Shown in pieces: positions 1 to 6,493 of a stretch of DNA of 13,884 bases; positions within the stretch are counted from its first letter, which is position 1, and every line of letters begins with the position of its first letter. The notes beneath the pieces are model-generated. The model was not told the origin of the DNA and made no database searches. It saw only the letters and a list, made by a program, of their open reading frames with translations. The stretch is taken from contig JAUHZW010000033.1 in the NCBI GenBank assembly GCA_030425745.1, positions 1 through 13,884 on the forward strand, in the 5' to 3' direction. Source of the DNA: Actinomycetes bacterium (GTDB lineage Bacteria; Actinomycetota; Actinomycetes; S36-B12). A program made the position numbers and the translations under genes.

Positions 1-35
1 GCGGGGATGCGGATGTCTTCGGGATTGGCAGCCAC
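1..35 (-). CDS. serC: Start of a probable phosphoserine aminotransferase (partial, runs off left edge)
   Basis: On the minus strand a GTG at 35-33 opens a frame that reads MAANPEDIRIP before the window ends. An N-terminal I-x-IP near residue 10 is how many actinobacterial SerC proteins begin, as I recall the family. The gene would lie downstream of citA on the same strand, separated by a terminator-like hairpin and its own possible -10 element. SerC is a PLP enzyme of serine synthesis, which would fit with pdxH (PLP synthesis) close by. Only 11 codons are visible, so this is an inference from position and a short N-terminus. No strong ribosome binding site is seen before the GTG. Confidence 0.42.
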   Translation of the reverse strand, partial: MAANPEDIRIP

Positions 36-76
36 GGATGTTCTCTGCTCTCGTGAGTAGTGGGGCTTACATCAGA

Positions 77-82
77 ACTCTA
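77..82 (-). promoter_or_regulatory. Possible -10 element for the left-edge gene
   Basis: The minus strand reads TAGAGT here, a TANNNT hexamer that would start transcription near position 70 and give a leader of about 35 nt before the GTG at 35. No clear -35 box is visible. It is supported only by resemblance to the other TANNNT elements in this window. Confidence 0.22.
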
Positions 83-116
83 GTGGCCGCGAACGAGTGC
101 TCTGGACGAGGGAGGG

Positions 117-138
117 CGGGGCGGAGCGTCCCGCCCCG
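117..138 (-). terminator. GC-rich hairpin after citA, likely terminator
   Basis: GGGGCGG (118-124) pairs perfectly with CCGCCCC (131-137) around a 6-nt loop, and the outer pair C117-G138 adds one more base pair. The hairpin begins about 10 nt past the citA stop codon. No U tract follows on the minus strand, which is common for actinobacterial terminators. Its position between citA and the next same-strand gene supports a termination role. Confidence 0.55.
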
Positions 139-147
139 TGACGTCCG

Positions 148-1260
148 TCAGCTCCGCGGATCGACCATGTGGGTGTCCCAGCCCGGCACCTGCTCCGGCC
201 TGCGCGGGCCCGGCCCGACGTACTTGGCCGACGGGCGGATGAGGCGCCCGGTCTTCTTCTGCTCGAAGACGTGGGCGCTCCAGCCGGCGAGGCGGGCGCA
301 GGTGAACATCGACGTGAACATGTGGGCGGGCACCTCGGCGAAGTCGAGGACGATGGCTGCCCAGAACTCGACGTTCGTCTCCAGCACACGGTCGGGGCGC
401 CGCTCACGCAGTTGCTTGAGTGCGGCCTGCTCCAGGGCCTCGGCGACCTCGTAGCGCGGGGCGTCGAGCTCGCGGGCGGTGCGCCGCAGCACGCGGGCGC
501 GGGGGTCCTCGGCGCGGTAGACGCGGTGGCCGAAGCCCATGAGCCGCTCGCGGCGGTCGAGGACACCCTTGACGTAGGCATCGGCATCCCCGGTGCGCTC
601 GATCTCCTCGATCATCCCGAGGACGCGAGACGGGGCGCCACCGTGCAGCGGACCGCTCATCGCGCCGACGGCACCGGACATCGCCGCGGCGACATCGGCG
701 CCGGTTGAGGCGATGACACGGGCGGTGAACGTCGAGGCATTCATGCCGTGCTCGGCGGCGGAGACGAAGTAGGCGTCGACGGCCTGCACGTGCTTGGGGT
801 CCGGATCGCCGCGCCAGCGGCGCATGAACCGCTCGACGATGGTGTTGGCCTCGTCGATCTCCGACTGCGGCACCATCGGCACGCCGATGCCGCGCGCTGA
901 CTGCGCGACGAAGGACAGCGCCATGACCGACACGTGGGCGAGGTTCTCCCGCGCGGTGTCATCGTCGATGTCGAGCAGCGGCTTCAGGCCCCAGGCGGGA
1001 GCGAGCATCGCGATGGCCGACTGAACGTCCACCCGCACATCGCCGGAGTGGATCGGGATGGGGAAGGGCTCGGCGGGCGGCAGGCCCGGGTTGAACTCGT
1101 TGTCGACGAGAAGGCCCCACACGTTGCCGAAGGTCACCTTGCCGACGAGATCCTCGATGTCGACGCCGCGGTAGCGCAGGACGCTGCCGTCGCGGTCGGG
1201 CTCGGCGATCTGGGTCTCGAAGGCGACGACGCCCTCGAGGCCGGGGACGAAGTCGGACAT
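148..1260 (-). CDS. citA: Citrate synthase, CitA (citrate synthase 2) subfamily
   Basis: The 370-residue protein would condense oxaloacetate and acetyl-CoA to citrate in the cytoplasm, the entry step of the TCA cycle. The ATG at 1260 is preferred over an in-frame GTG at 1305 because GGGAG lies 6 nt upstream (1267-1271) and the protein then begins MSDFVPGLEGV, as in mycobacterial CitA. Visible motifs are EHGMNAS (H171), GPLHGG (H206) and GFGHRVYRAEDPRA (H245); H206 and H245 match the catalytic histidines of the family. The usual catalytic Asp of NVDFYSG is Glu here (NVEFW, E298), which I recall also being so in M. tuberculosis CitA. It is short compared with about 430-residue type II enzymes, as expected for this subfamily. 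The gene is divergent from pdxH and followed by a hairpin. Identification is very secure; kinetics and substrate range (possibly methylcitrate synthase activity) cannot be read from the sequence. Confidence 0.95.
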   Translation of the reverse strand: MSDFVPGLEGVVAFETQIAEPDRDGSVLRYRGVDIEDLVGKVTFGNVWGLLVDNEFNPGLPPAEPFPIPIHSGDVRVDVQSAIAMLAPAWGLKPLLDIDDDTARENLAHVSVMALSFVAQSARGIGVPMVPQSEIDEANTIVERFMRRWRGDPDPKHVQAVDAYFVSAAEHGMNASTFTARVIASTGADVAAAMSGAVGAMSGPLHGGAPSRVLGMIEEIERTGDADAYVKGVLDRRERLMGFGHRVYRAEDPRARVLRRTARELDAPRYEVAEALEQAALKQLRERRPDRVLETNVEFWAAIVLDFAEVPAHMFTSMFTCARLAGWSAHVFEQKKTGRLIRPSAKYVGPGPRRPEQVPGWDTHMVDPRS

Positions 1261-1283
1261 GTGGTGCTCCCTTGATCGAGTGG

Positions 1284-1313
1284 GCGTTCCGGCGTGACCG
1301 GTCACCGCGTTCC
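1284..1313. promoter_or_regulatory. Palindrome flanked by direct repeats in the citA-pdxH gap
   Basis: GTGACCGGTCAC (1294-1305) is a perfect 12-bp palindrome. It sits between two copies of GCGTTCC (1284-1290 and 1307-1313) whose starts are 23 bp apart. The element is in the 94-nt space between the citA and pdxH start codons, about 35-55 nt upstream of citA. This is typical operator geometry, but I do not recognise the cognate regulator. The spacing GTGA-N4-TCAC does not fit the CRP/GlxR consensus GTGA-N6-TCAC. Confidence 0.4.
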
Positions 1314-1342
1314 CTCATTCAACATGGCGCCGCGAAACATGG

Positions 1343-1354
1343 TGTGATCGGGGC
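1343..1354 (+). promoter_or_regulatory. Weak candidate leaderless promoter of pdxH
   Basis: TGTGAT (1343-1348) stands exactly 6 nt before the pdxH ATG, the same spacing as the TANNNT elements before five other genes here, but with G in place of the key A. No Shine-Dalgarno sequence precedes the ATG, which fits a leaderless mRNA. A direct repeat AACATGG (1321-1327, 1336-1342) lies just upstream. Support is limited. Confidence 0.25.
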
Positions 1355-2056
1355 ATGAGCCTGTGGACCCCACCTCCGGAGGACAGCCCGCGTCGGCTGG
1401 CCGATCTCCGTGTGCACTACGACGCGGGGACCCTCGAGGAGGGTGACCTCGCCGCGACGCCGTTCGCGCAGTTCCAGACATGGTTCGACGAGGCGGTGGC
1501 GGTCGGACTGCCCGAACCCAACGCCATGATCGTGTCGACCGCGTCGGTCGATGCGCAGCCGTCGGCGCGCACCGTCCTGCTGAAGGAGGCCGATGCGCGG
1601 GGCTTCGTCTTCTACACGAACTACGGGTCGCGCAAGAGCCACGACCTGTCCGAGAACCCAGGCGTCTCGTGCGTCTTTCCGTGGTTCGCGATGCATCGCC
1701 AGGTCGTCGTCGTCGGCCGCGCCTCTCGGGTCTCGAGGGATGAGGCGGAGGAGTACTTCGCCAGTCGCCCGCACGGGTCACGACTCGGTGCGTGGGCGAG
1801 CCGGCAGTCGACCGTGATCGAGGGGCGCGAGTCGCTGGAGGCGGAGTACCGGCGTCTGCAGGCGGAGTACCCGGAAGGGGCGGACGTGCCCATCCCGGAG
1901 TTCTGGGGCGGATGGCTGGTGCGTCCTGAGAGTGTGGAGTTCTGGCAGGGCCGGGAGTCGCGGTTGCACGACCGGCTCAGGTTCGTGTCCTCGAGTGGGG
2001 CGGGCGCCGCGTTGGACGACCCGGACGCCTGGACCGTCGAGCGCCTTTCGCCCTGA
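1355..2056 (+). CDS. pdxH: Pyridoxamine/pyridoxine 5'-phosphate oxidase
   Basis: This FMN enzyme oxidises pyridoxamine 5'-phosphate or pyridoxine 5'-phosphate to pyridoxal 5'-phosphate in the cytosol. The 233-residue length is normal. The FMN-binding part is PSARTVLLKE (69-78) followed by FYTNYGSRK (86-94). The second signature is PHGSRLGAWAS (139-149). The C-terminal PNPOx dimerisation domain contains PEFWGGW, then FWQGRESRLHDR with R203 and H205 matching the E. coli substrate-binding Arg/His pair, and the chain ends in the family's typical W-x-x-x-RL-x-P. The ATG at 1355 gives the expected N-terminus, with SPRRLADLRVHY as the start of the conserved fold. It is divergent from citA; a PLP-dependent SerC may be encoded beyond citA. 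Identity is secure. Confidence 0.95.
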   Translation: MSLWTPPPEDSPRRLADLRVHYDAGTLEEGDLAATPFAQFQTWFDEAVAVGLPEPNAMIVSTASVDAQPSARTVLLKEADARGFVFYTNYGSRKSHDLSENPGVSCVFPWFAMHRQVVVVGRASRVSRDEAEEYFASRPHGSRLGAWASRQSTVIEGRESLEAEYRRLQAEYPEGADVPIPEFWGGWLVRPESVEFWQGRESRLHDRLRFVSSSGAGAALDDPDAWTVERLSP

Positions 2057-2072
2057 TCTGTCGTCGGTGCTC

Positions 2073-2084
2073 TAGCGTGCGCAC
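2073..2084 (+). promoter_or_regulatory. Leaderless promoter of the MFS gene (-10 plus spacer)
   Basis: TAGCGT (2073-2078) is followed by six bases and then the GTG start codon at 2085, placing transcription start on the start codon. There is no Shine-Dalgarno sequence. No convincing -35 box is visible. The element lies in the 28-nt gap after pdxH, so the gene could also be read from the pdxH transcript. Confidence 0.5.
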
Positions 2085-3344
2085 GTGAGCCGCTTCCTAG
2101 CCGATCTGACGCCGCTGAAGATCAGCCCGGCGTATCGGCGGATCTGGTTCGCCCACGGCGTCAGCAACGTCGGCCAGCAGATGACGGCGGTCGCTGTCGG
2201 GCTGCAGGTGTGGGACATCACGCAGTCCAGCTTCATGGTCGGCCTCGTCGGGCTGGCCCACCTCATCCCGCTCATCGGCTTCGGTCTCTACGGCGGCGCA
2301 CTGTCGGACGCCTTCGACCGCCGCACCGTCGGCTTCGTCTCCGCGATGGGTCTGTGGGCGACATCGGTGCTGCTGGTCGTGCAGTCGATGGCGGGCTGGT
2401 CCAATGTCTGGGCGCTCTACCTCATCGCGGCCGCGGCCTCGAGCTTCTTCGCGGTCGGCAACCCGGCCCGGCAGGCCATCATCCCCCGGCTCATCCCGAC
2501 AGAGCTCCTGCCGTCGGCGAACGCCCTGAGCATGATCACGTGGAATCTGGGGTTCACCCTCGGCCCCGTCCTCGGCGGACTGATCGTCGCAGCCACCGGC
2601 ACGGTCACCAGCGCCTACGTCGTCGATGTCATCGCCTTCACCCTCGTGGCCTGGGCGATGTTCCGCCTGCCGAAGCTGCCCCCGATCGTCGAGGAGGGCG
2701 CTGAGCGCCCCAAGGCCGGCTGGGCATCGGTCAAGCAGGGCTTCGAGTTCCTGCGCGGCAAGAAGAACCTGCAGATGACGTTCTACGAGGACATCGTCGC
2801 CATGGTCTTCGGCATGCCCCGCGCTCTCTTCCCCGCGATCGCCGCGCAGTGGTACGGGGGGACGACGGCCGATGTGGCGCTCGTCCTCGGCCTGCTCACC
2901 GCGGCCCCGGCCGCCGGCGCCCTGCTCTCCGGTGTCTTCTCCGGCTGGCTCGCCGGCGTGCGCTGGCAGGGTCGGGCGATCGTCGGCTCGATCATCCTGT
3001 GGGGTGCGTCGATCGCGGCGTTCGGATTCGTCCGGACCCTGTGGGTCGCCCTGGTGTTCCTCGCGATCGCGGGCATCGCCGACAACATCTCCGCGGTGTT
3101 CCGGTCGACGATCCTGCAGGCGGCCACACCGGACGAGTACCGCGGCCGCCTTCAGGGGGTCTTCACGGTCGTGGTCGCCGGCGGGCCGCGCCTCGGTGAC
3201 GTCGAGGCCGGCACGGTCGCCGCGCTCGGTGGGGAGATGTTCTCCGTCGTCTCCGGCGGCGTGGCCTGCATCATCGGCGCGGTCGGCCTCGCGGCGAAGT
3301 ACCCGCAGTTCCTGAAGTACGACGCGCGGCACCCGGTGCCGTGA
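2085..3344 (+). CDS. MFS efflux transporter, EntS/MFS_3-like
   Basis: A 419-residue integral membrane protein with about 12 hydrophobic segments, in two six-helix halves joined by a charged loop near residues 200-230. MFS motif A appears as GGALSDAFDRR (70-80) after the second helix. The stretch ATPDEYRGRLQGVF (347-360) resembles the ATP-x-x-x-RGR-x segment of the MFS_3 group, which includes the enterobactin exporter EntS and many actinobacterial drug or siderophore exporters. It probably exports a small molecule using the proton gradient, but the substrate cannot be told. The GTG start is supported by the N-terminus (PAYRRIWFAHGVSNVGQQ begins the first helix, a usual arrangement) and by the leaderless promoter. 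It follows pdxH by 28 nt. An iron-related role is only suggested by the EntS resemblance; no iron box was noticed before it. Confidence 0.85.
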   Translation: MSRFLADLTPLKISPAYRRIWFAHGVSNVGQQMTAVAVGLQVWDITQSSFMVGLVGLAHLIPLIGFGLYGGALSDAFDRRTVGFVSAMGLWATSVLLVVQSMAGWSNVWALYLIAAAASSFFAVGNPARQAIIPRLIPTELLPSANALSMITWNLGFTLGPVLGGLIVAATGTVTSAYVVDVIAFTLVAWAMFRLPKLPPIVEEGAERPKAGWASVKQGFEFLRGKKNLQMTFYEDIVAMVFGMPRALFPAIAAQWYGGTTADVALVLGLLTAAPAAGALLSGVFSGWLAGVRWQGRAIVGSIILWGASIAAFGFVRTLWVALVFLAIAGIADNISAVFRSTILQAATPDEYRGRLQGVFTVVVAGGPRLGDVEAGTVAALGGEMFSVVSGGVACIIGAVGLAAKYPQFLKYDARHPVP

Positions 3345-3373
3345 TCGCCGATTCCACGAACCGGGAGAAGCCG

Positions 3374-3658
3374 TCAGCGGGGCATGCGTGAGCGCAGTGC
3401 CTCGATCACGACCTCGTCCACGGTGACCCCGCGGCGCTTCGCCTCCTGCCGCACGGACTTGCGCAGCGACTTCGGCACGGTGACCTCCAAGGTCACGTCC
3501 TTGTCCTTGCCCGGCTTGCCGACCGAGTCGGCCGTGGAGACTCCAGCGCGCAGGAAGGACGGCTCGCCGGCCCCGTGCTGGGGCGTGCTCGGGTGCACGT
3601 CGGCGTCGGACGCCTTGCGCAGGCCGGGCGAGGTGGGCGGTGTGGGGCGTTCGCTCAC
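3374..3658 (-). CDS. Small ribbon-helix-helix protein, partner of the ParA-like ATPase
   Basis: A 94-residue protein starting at GTG 3658, whose start overlaps the parA-like stop in the sequence GTGA (3658-3655), a sign of coupled translation. Residues 1-50 are rich in Pro, Ser and Gly and look disordered. Residues 54-91 fit a ribbon-helix-helix fold: a beta strand (DVTLEVTVP) with alternating exposed residues for the DNA major groove, then helix 1 (KSLRKSVRQEAKRR) and helix 2 (TVDEVVIEALRSR). An unstructured arm plus RHH next to a ParA is the layout of small centromere-binding adaptors such as ParG. I infer that it binds DNA and stimulates the upstream ATPase. A longer reading from 3826 would lie inside the ParA gene and is rejected. 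It ends 29 nt from the convergent MFS gene. Confidence 0.8.
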   Translation of the reverse strand: MSERPTPPTSPGLRKASDADVHPSTPQHGAGEPSFLRAGVSTADSVGKPGKDKDVTLEVTVPKSLRKSVRQEAKRRGVTVDEVVIEALRSRMPR

Positions 3659-4464
3659 GTCAGGAACCTCCGGATCGAGACCTTCGGCATCTCCCGGGTG
3701 GGTCGCTCCGGCGGGAGCAGGGAGTCCAGGAGGTCGTCCATGATGTCGGCCACGTCGCGGGAACCGGGAGCGTTCCAGGCATGGATCGGGCTGACGGCCC
3801 GCTGGGAGGCGGGGATCGCCGAGCACACGGGCAGGGGCGGGTCGTAGACAAGGGGACCGTGCGCCTCGCCGAGCCGCTGCAGGTTGAGCAGGTGCTCACG
3901 GTCATCGGGGTCGAAGCGGTTGACGACGAGGGCCTTCGCGCGCAGGTCAGGGTTGGTCGCCGAGGCGATCACGTCGACCGCCTCGAGCGCCTCCTTCGCC
4001 CCATGCAGAGAGAAGTGGCTGGGCTCGGTGACGACCACGGCGACGTCGGCGGTGCTGAGGGCATTGCGTGTGAGCTCGCCGAGGGACGGCGGGCAGTCGA
4101 TGACGACGAGGCCGTACGAGCGCGGCAGGGTTGCGAGCGCCGTACGCAGGCGCAGAGCCGAGTGGCGGCCCTGTGCGACGTTGCGATGCTCCAGCGACCG
4201 TTCGGCGGGGATGAGGTCGATGCCCTCGGCCCAGCCACTGGGGACCACTGCATCGACGGCGACGCCGGGCCGCGCGTCGGCGAGTACGTCACTCGTGGTG
4301 AAGACCGCATCGCCGGCGTCGAGGGCCATGGTCGCATTGGCCTGCGGATCGAGGTCGATGACGAGGGTGCGCAGCGAGCGGTCCCACGCGGCGCTCGCCA
4401 GCCCGAGGGCCACCGTGGACTTGCCCACGCCGCCCTTCATGGACAGCACGGCCACGATGGTCAT
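3655..4464 (-). CDS. ParA/MinD-family ATPase (orphan, chromosomal partition-like)
   Basis: A 269-residue P-loop ATPase. The deviant Walker A motif KGGVGKST (10-17) has both the signature Lys (K10) and the P-loop Lys (K15). DLDPQANAT follows with D39, and the Walker B-type VIDCPPSLG carries D123. These are ParA rather than MinD features, with no C-terminal amphipathic membrane helix obvious and no N-terminal HTH, so it is of the small type Ib-like or chromosomal kind. Such proteins form ATP-dependent gradients on the nucleoid to segregate or position DNA, protein clusters or polar machines. The RHH gene overlaps its stop codon, as in partition cassettes. It begins 9 nt after the HAD gene and has its own TANNNT element. 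It is not the soj/spo0J pair: no ParB or replication-origin genes are nearby. The cargo is unknown. Confidence 0.88.
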   Translation of the reverse strand: MTIVAVLSMKGGVGKSTVALGLASAAWDRSLRTLVIDLDPQANATMALDAGDAVFTTSDVLADARPGVAVDAVVPSGWAEGIDLIPAERSLEHRNVAQGRHSALRLRTALATLPRSYGLVVIDCPPSLGELTRNALSTADVAVVVTEPSHFSLHGAKEALEAVDVIASATNPDLRAKALVVNRFDPDDREHLLNLQRLGEAHGPLVYDPPLPVCSAIPASQRAVSPIHAWNAPGSRDVADIMDDLLDSLLPPERPTREMPKVSIRRFLT

Positions 4465-4476
4465 GGCCCGAGCCTA
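4465..4476 (-). promoter_or_regulatory. Leaderless promoter before the ParA-like gene
   Basis: The minus strand reads TAGGCT (4476-4471), six bases, then the ATG at 4464. The hexamer overlaps the TAG stop codon of the upstream HAD gene. No Shine-Dalgarno sequence is present. This would allow the ParA/RHH pair to be expressed separately from the photolyase cassette in which it lies. Confidence 0.48.
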
Positions 4477-5112
4477 TGCGCGCGCCGCGATGAGCAGGCG
4501 GTGCAGGTGCGGGATGTCGTCCAGTCTGATGTCGGCCCCGAGATCTCCGAGTCCCGCGGTGACGGTGCCGGCTGCGCGCCCTGACTCCACACCGGCGAGG
4601 GCGTCCTCGACCGCGAGGCAGCGGTCGGGTTCGGCGCCGACCCGCTCGGCACCGAGGAGGAAGGGCTCCGGGTGGGGCTTGCCCCGGCTGACATCGTCTC
4701 GGGACACGATCAGCGGCGGAGTGATCCCCGCAGCTCCGAGACGTGCCTGGGCCAGGCCGAGGTCGGCGCTGGTGACGACGATCCACGGGATGTCCTCCAC
4801 CTGCAGCCACGCGAGCAGGTCGATGGTGCCCTCGGCGGCCACGACGCCGTCCACATCAGCCGTCTCCCGCCGACGCTGTTCGACGATGTGGGCCGCGAGG
4901 GTCGCGTCGTCGACCTCGGGGATGGTGGCCAGGACGGTCGCCTCGACGGGCTGGCCGTGGGCGATGCGGAGCCGGTCGGCCACCCCATGGATCTCCGCCC
5001 AGGTGCGCCAGGCCCGTTCTGTCGCGGCGAACGAGTCGACGAGCGTGCCGTCCATGTCGAACAGAAGCGCGTCGATCGGCCGCTCGATTCCCTGATCGTC
5101 GGTCAGCAGCAT
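4474..5112 (-). CDS. HAD-superfamily sugar-phosphatase/phosphoglucomutase-like hydrolase
   Basis: A 212-residue cytoplasmic haloacid-dehalogenase-fold enzyme, probably a small-molecule phosphatase. Motif I is DMDGTLVDS with nucleophile D19 and acid/base D21; motif II is VVTS near T114/S115; motif III is the Lys of RGKPHPEPF (K145); motif IV is VEDALAG (E169, D170). The helical cap between about 33 and 95 places it in cap type C1, like beta-phosphoglucomutase and 2-deoxyglucose-6-phosphatase. GKPHPEPF is typical of sugar-phosphate phosphatases, but the substrate is not predictable. The ATG at 5112 is chosen because it shares one base with the photolyase stop (TGATG), implying translational coupling; longer readings up to 5370 would run inside the photolyase gene. 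All catalytic motifs are intact. Confidence 0.87.
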   Translation of the reverse strand: MLLTDDQGIERPIDALLFDMDGTLVDSFAATERAWRTWAEIHGVADRLRIAHGQPVEATVLATIPEVDDATLAAHIVEQRRRETADVDGVVAAEGTIDLLAWLQVEDIPWIVVTSADLGLAQARLGAAGITPPLIVSRDDVSRGKPHPEPFLLGAERVGAEPDRCLAVEDALAGVESGRAAGTVTAGLGDLGADIRLDDIPHLHRLLIAARA

Positions 5113-6470
5113 CAGGAGTCCTTGATCGACGCGAAGTCGGCGAGGGCGACGTCGCGCTCGGCCTTGTGGTCGACGATCGGGTCGGGGTAGCCGCCGGTGT
5201 ATCCGTCGATGGCCTTCCACGGCTCGTGGACCGCCTTGCCCGGCAGGTGCCGCAGCTCGGGGACGTAGCGGCGCACGTAGTCGCCGTCGGGGTCGAACTT
5301 CTGGCCCTGCAGCACGGGGTTGAACACGCGGTAGAACGGTGACGCATCCGTGCCGCAGCCGGCCGTCCACTGCCAGCCGTGCGCATTGCTCGCCACGTCA
5401 CCGTCGCGCAGCCAGCGCATGAACTCGTCAGCCCCGAGCTGCCACGGCAGGTGCAGGTCCTTGATGAGAAAGCTCGCCACGACCATGCGCACCCGGTTGT
5501 GCATCCAGCCCTCGGCGCGCAGCTGCCGCATGCCGGCGTCGACGAACGGGTAGCCGGTGCGCCCCTCGGTCCACGCCGTGAACAGTCGGTCGGCCTCCTC
5601 GCCCGTGGTCCACGGCATGCGGGAGTCGAAGCGAGCGTCCAGGGACTGCGTGGCGCTGGTCGGGTTCTGTGCGAGCACGTCGGCGTAGAACTCGCGCCAC
5701 GCGAGCTCCTTGCCGAAGACCTCGTCGCTGGCCGCGAGGTCGGCGAGCATGGTCCGCGGGTGGATCTCGCCCCACTTCAGGTGGTGGCTCATGGCGGACG
5801 TCCCGGCGAGGTCGGCGCGGTTGCGCAGTTCGTCGTACTCCGCGAGGCCGTCGGCGCGGAATGCCTGCCACCGCTGCAACGCCGCCTGCTCACCGGCAGC
5901 CGGGAGCACGAGGTCGCCGAGGTCGGGGCGCTCGGGGCGTCCCTGGCAGGGCAGGGCCTCCCACCATTCGACGTCCGACGGCGGAGCAGGTGCCGGCTGG
6001 CGCCACCCGTGCCGCACCCAGGCCCGCCAGAACGGGGTGTAGACGCGATACGGGGTGCCGTCGTCCTTGGTCACGCGACCGGGAGCCACGGCGTAGGGCG
6101 AACCGGTACGCACGAGGGGAACGTCCAGAGCTGCCTCGACCGCCGCATCACGTGACGCGCCGTAGGGGCCGTAGTCCGCGGCGATGTGCACGCTGGTGGC
6201 TCCGGCGGCTGCGGCCACCTCGGGCACCACGGTGCGCGGATCGCCGTACCGGATCATCAGATGTCGATCGATGCTCGCCCCGAGGCTGTTGAGGGAGTCG
6301 ACGAGGTACGCCTGCCGCACCGGCCCGGCCGAGTCCCACAGCACCGGGTCCACGACGAAGAGGGGGACGACCCTCGGATCGTCACCCGACCGAGCCTCCT
6401 CGATCGCCGCGAGCAGGGCCGGGTTGTCGGAAAGGCGCAGGTCCCGGCGGAACCACATGATCGTGGGCAC
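5112..6470 (-). CDS. phr: Deoxyribodipyrimidine photolyase (class I CPD photolyase)
   Basis: A 452-residue flavoprotein that uses blue/near-UV light to split cyclobutane pyrimidine dimers. The N-terminal Rossmann-like antenna domain starts with IMWFRRDLRLSDNPAL. The FAD domain contains WREFYADVL (258-266), TGYPFVDAGMRQL (305-317) and WMHNRVRMVVASFL (322-335), then DGDVASNAHGWQWTAGCGTD (356-375) and PFYRVFNP (378-385). Trp residues at 301-370 include candidates for the electron-transfer triad (for example W366, W368). Class I rather than cryptochrome is favoured by full bacterial length and lack of a C-terminal tail. The antenna chromophore (MTHF or 8-HDF) cannot be assigned. GTG at 6470 is the start, set exactly at the TANNNT-N6 position. 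It heads a four-gene minus-strand cassette and diverges from the iron regulator gene. Confidence 0.95.
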   Translation of the reverse strand: MPTIMWFRRDLRLSDNPALLAAIEEARSGDDPRVVPLFVVDPVLWDSAGPVRQAYLVDSLNSLGASIDRHLMIRYGDPRTVVPEVAAAAGATSVHIAADYGPYGASRDAAVEAALDVPLVRTGSPYAVAPGRVTKDDGTPYRVYTPFWRAWVRHGWRQPAPAPPSDVEWWEALPCQGRPERPDLGDLVLPAAGEQAALQRWQAFRADGLAEYDELRNRADLAGTSAMSHHLKWGEIHPRTMLADLAASDEVFGKELAWREFYADVLAQNPTSATQSLDARFDSRMPWTTGEEADRLFTAWTEGRTGYPFVDAGMRQLRAEGWMHNRVRMVVASFLIKDLHLPWQLGADEFMRWLRDGDVASNAHGWQWTAGCGTDASPFYRVFNPVLQGQKFDPDGDYVRRYVPELRHLPGKAVHEPWKAIDGYTGGYPDPIVDHKAERDVALADFASIKDS

Positions 6471-6482
6471 CGCAGAAGGCTA
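6471..6482 (-). promoter_or_regulatory. Leaderless photolyase promoter (-10 plus spacer)
   Basis: The minus strand reads TAGCCT (6482-6477), six bases, then GTG at 6470. Its expected -35 region (about 6499-6504) falls inside the iron-box match, so a bound regulator there would compete with RNA polymerase. No Shine-Dalgarno sequence precedes the GTG. Confidence 0.52.
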
Positions 6483-6493
6483 GGGACTAGCCT
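6477..6493. repeat. Perfect inverted repeat formed by two divergent -10 boxes
   Basis: AGGCTAG-GGA-CTAGCCT has perfect 7-bp arms and a 3-nt spacer. The left arm carries the photolyase -10 (TAGCCT on minus) and the right arm the regulator gene's -10 (TAGCCT on plus, 6488-6493). The arms also resemble a DtxR half site (AGGTTAG), but the spacer is 3 nt rather than 1, so a second regulatory site is possible but not established. Confidence 0.6.
6488..6493 (+). promoter_or_regulatory. -10 element of the IdeR/DtxR gene
   Basis: TAGCCT on the plus strand would start transcription near 6500, giving a leader of about 27 nt that includes an AGGAGG Shine-Dalgarno (6517-6522), 4 nt before the GTG start at 6527. 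Unlike most genes here, this one therefore has a leader and a strong ribosome binding site. Confidence 0.45.

Noticed and set aside
1294..1305. CRP/GlxR binding site
   Set aside because: The dyad is GTGA-N4-TCAC; the CRP-type consensus needs six bases between the half sites.
1261..1305. Longer citA from GTG at 1305
   Set aside because: The extra 15 residues are not part of the conserved protein, there is no ribosome site before that GTG, and the ATG at 1260 has a good one.
2097..3332. A 411-codon minus-strand frame opposite the MFS gene
   Set aside because: It is Arg/Asp/Gly/Glu-rich low-complexity translation, with no start signal, opposite a well-formed 12-helix transporter.
2085..3344. 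Siderophore exporter under iron control
   Set aside because: The EntS-like family resemblance is real, but no iron-box match was noticed upstream of the gene and no siderophore biosynthesis genes are present, so the substrate is left open.
5113..5370. Longer HAD protein starting upstream inside the photolyase gene
   Set aside because: The extra N-terminus is Arg/Pro-rich out-of-frame photolyase sequence; the HAD fold begins just after the ATG at 5112, which is coupled to the photolyase stop.
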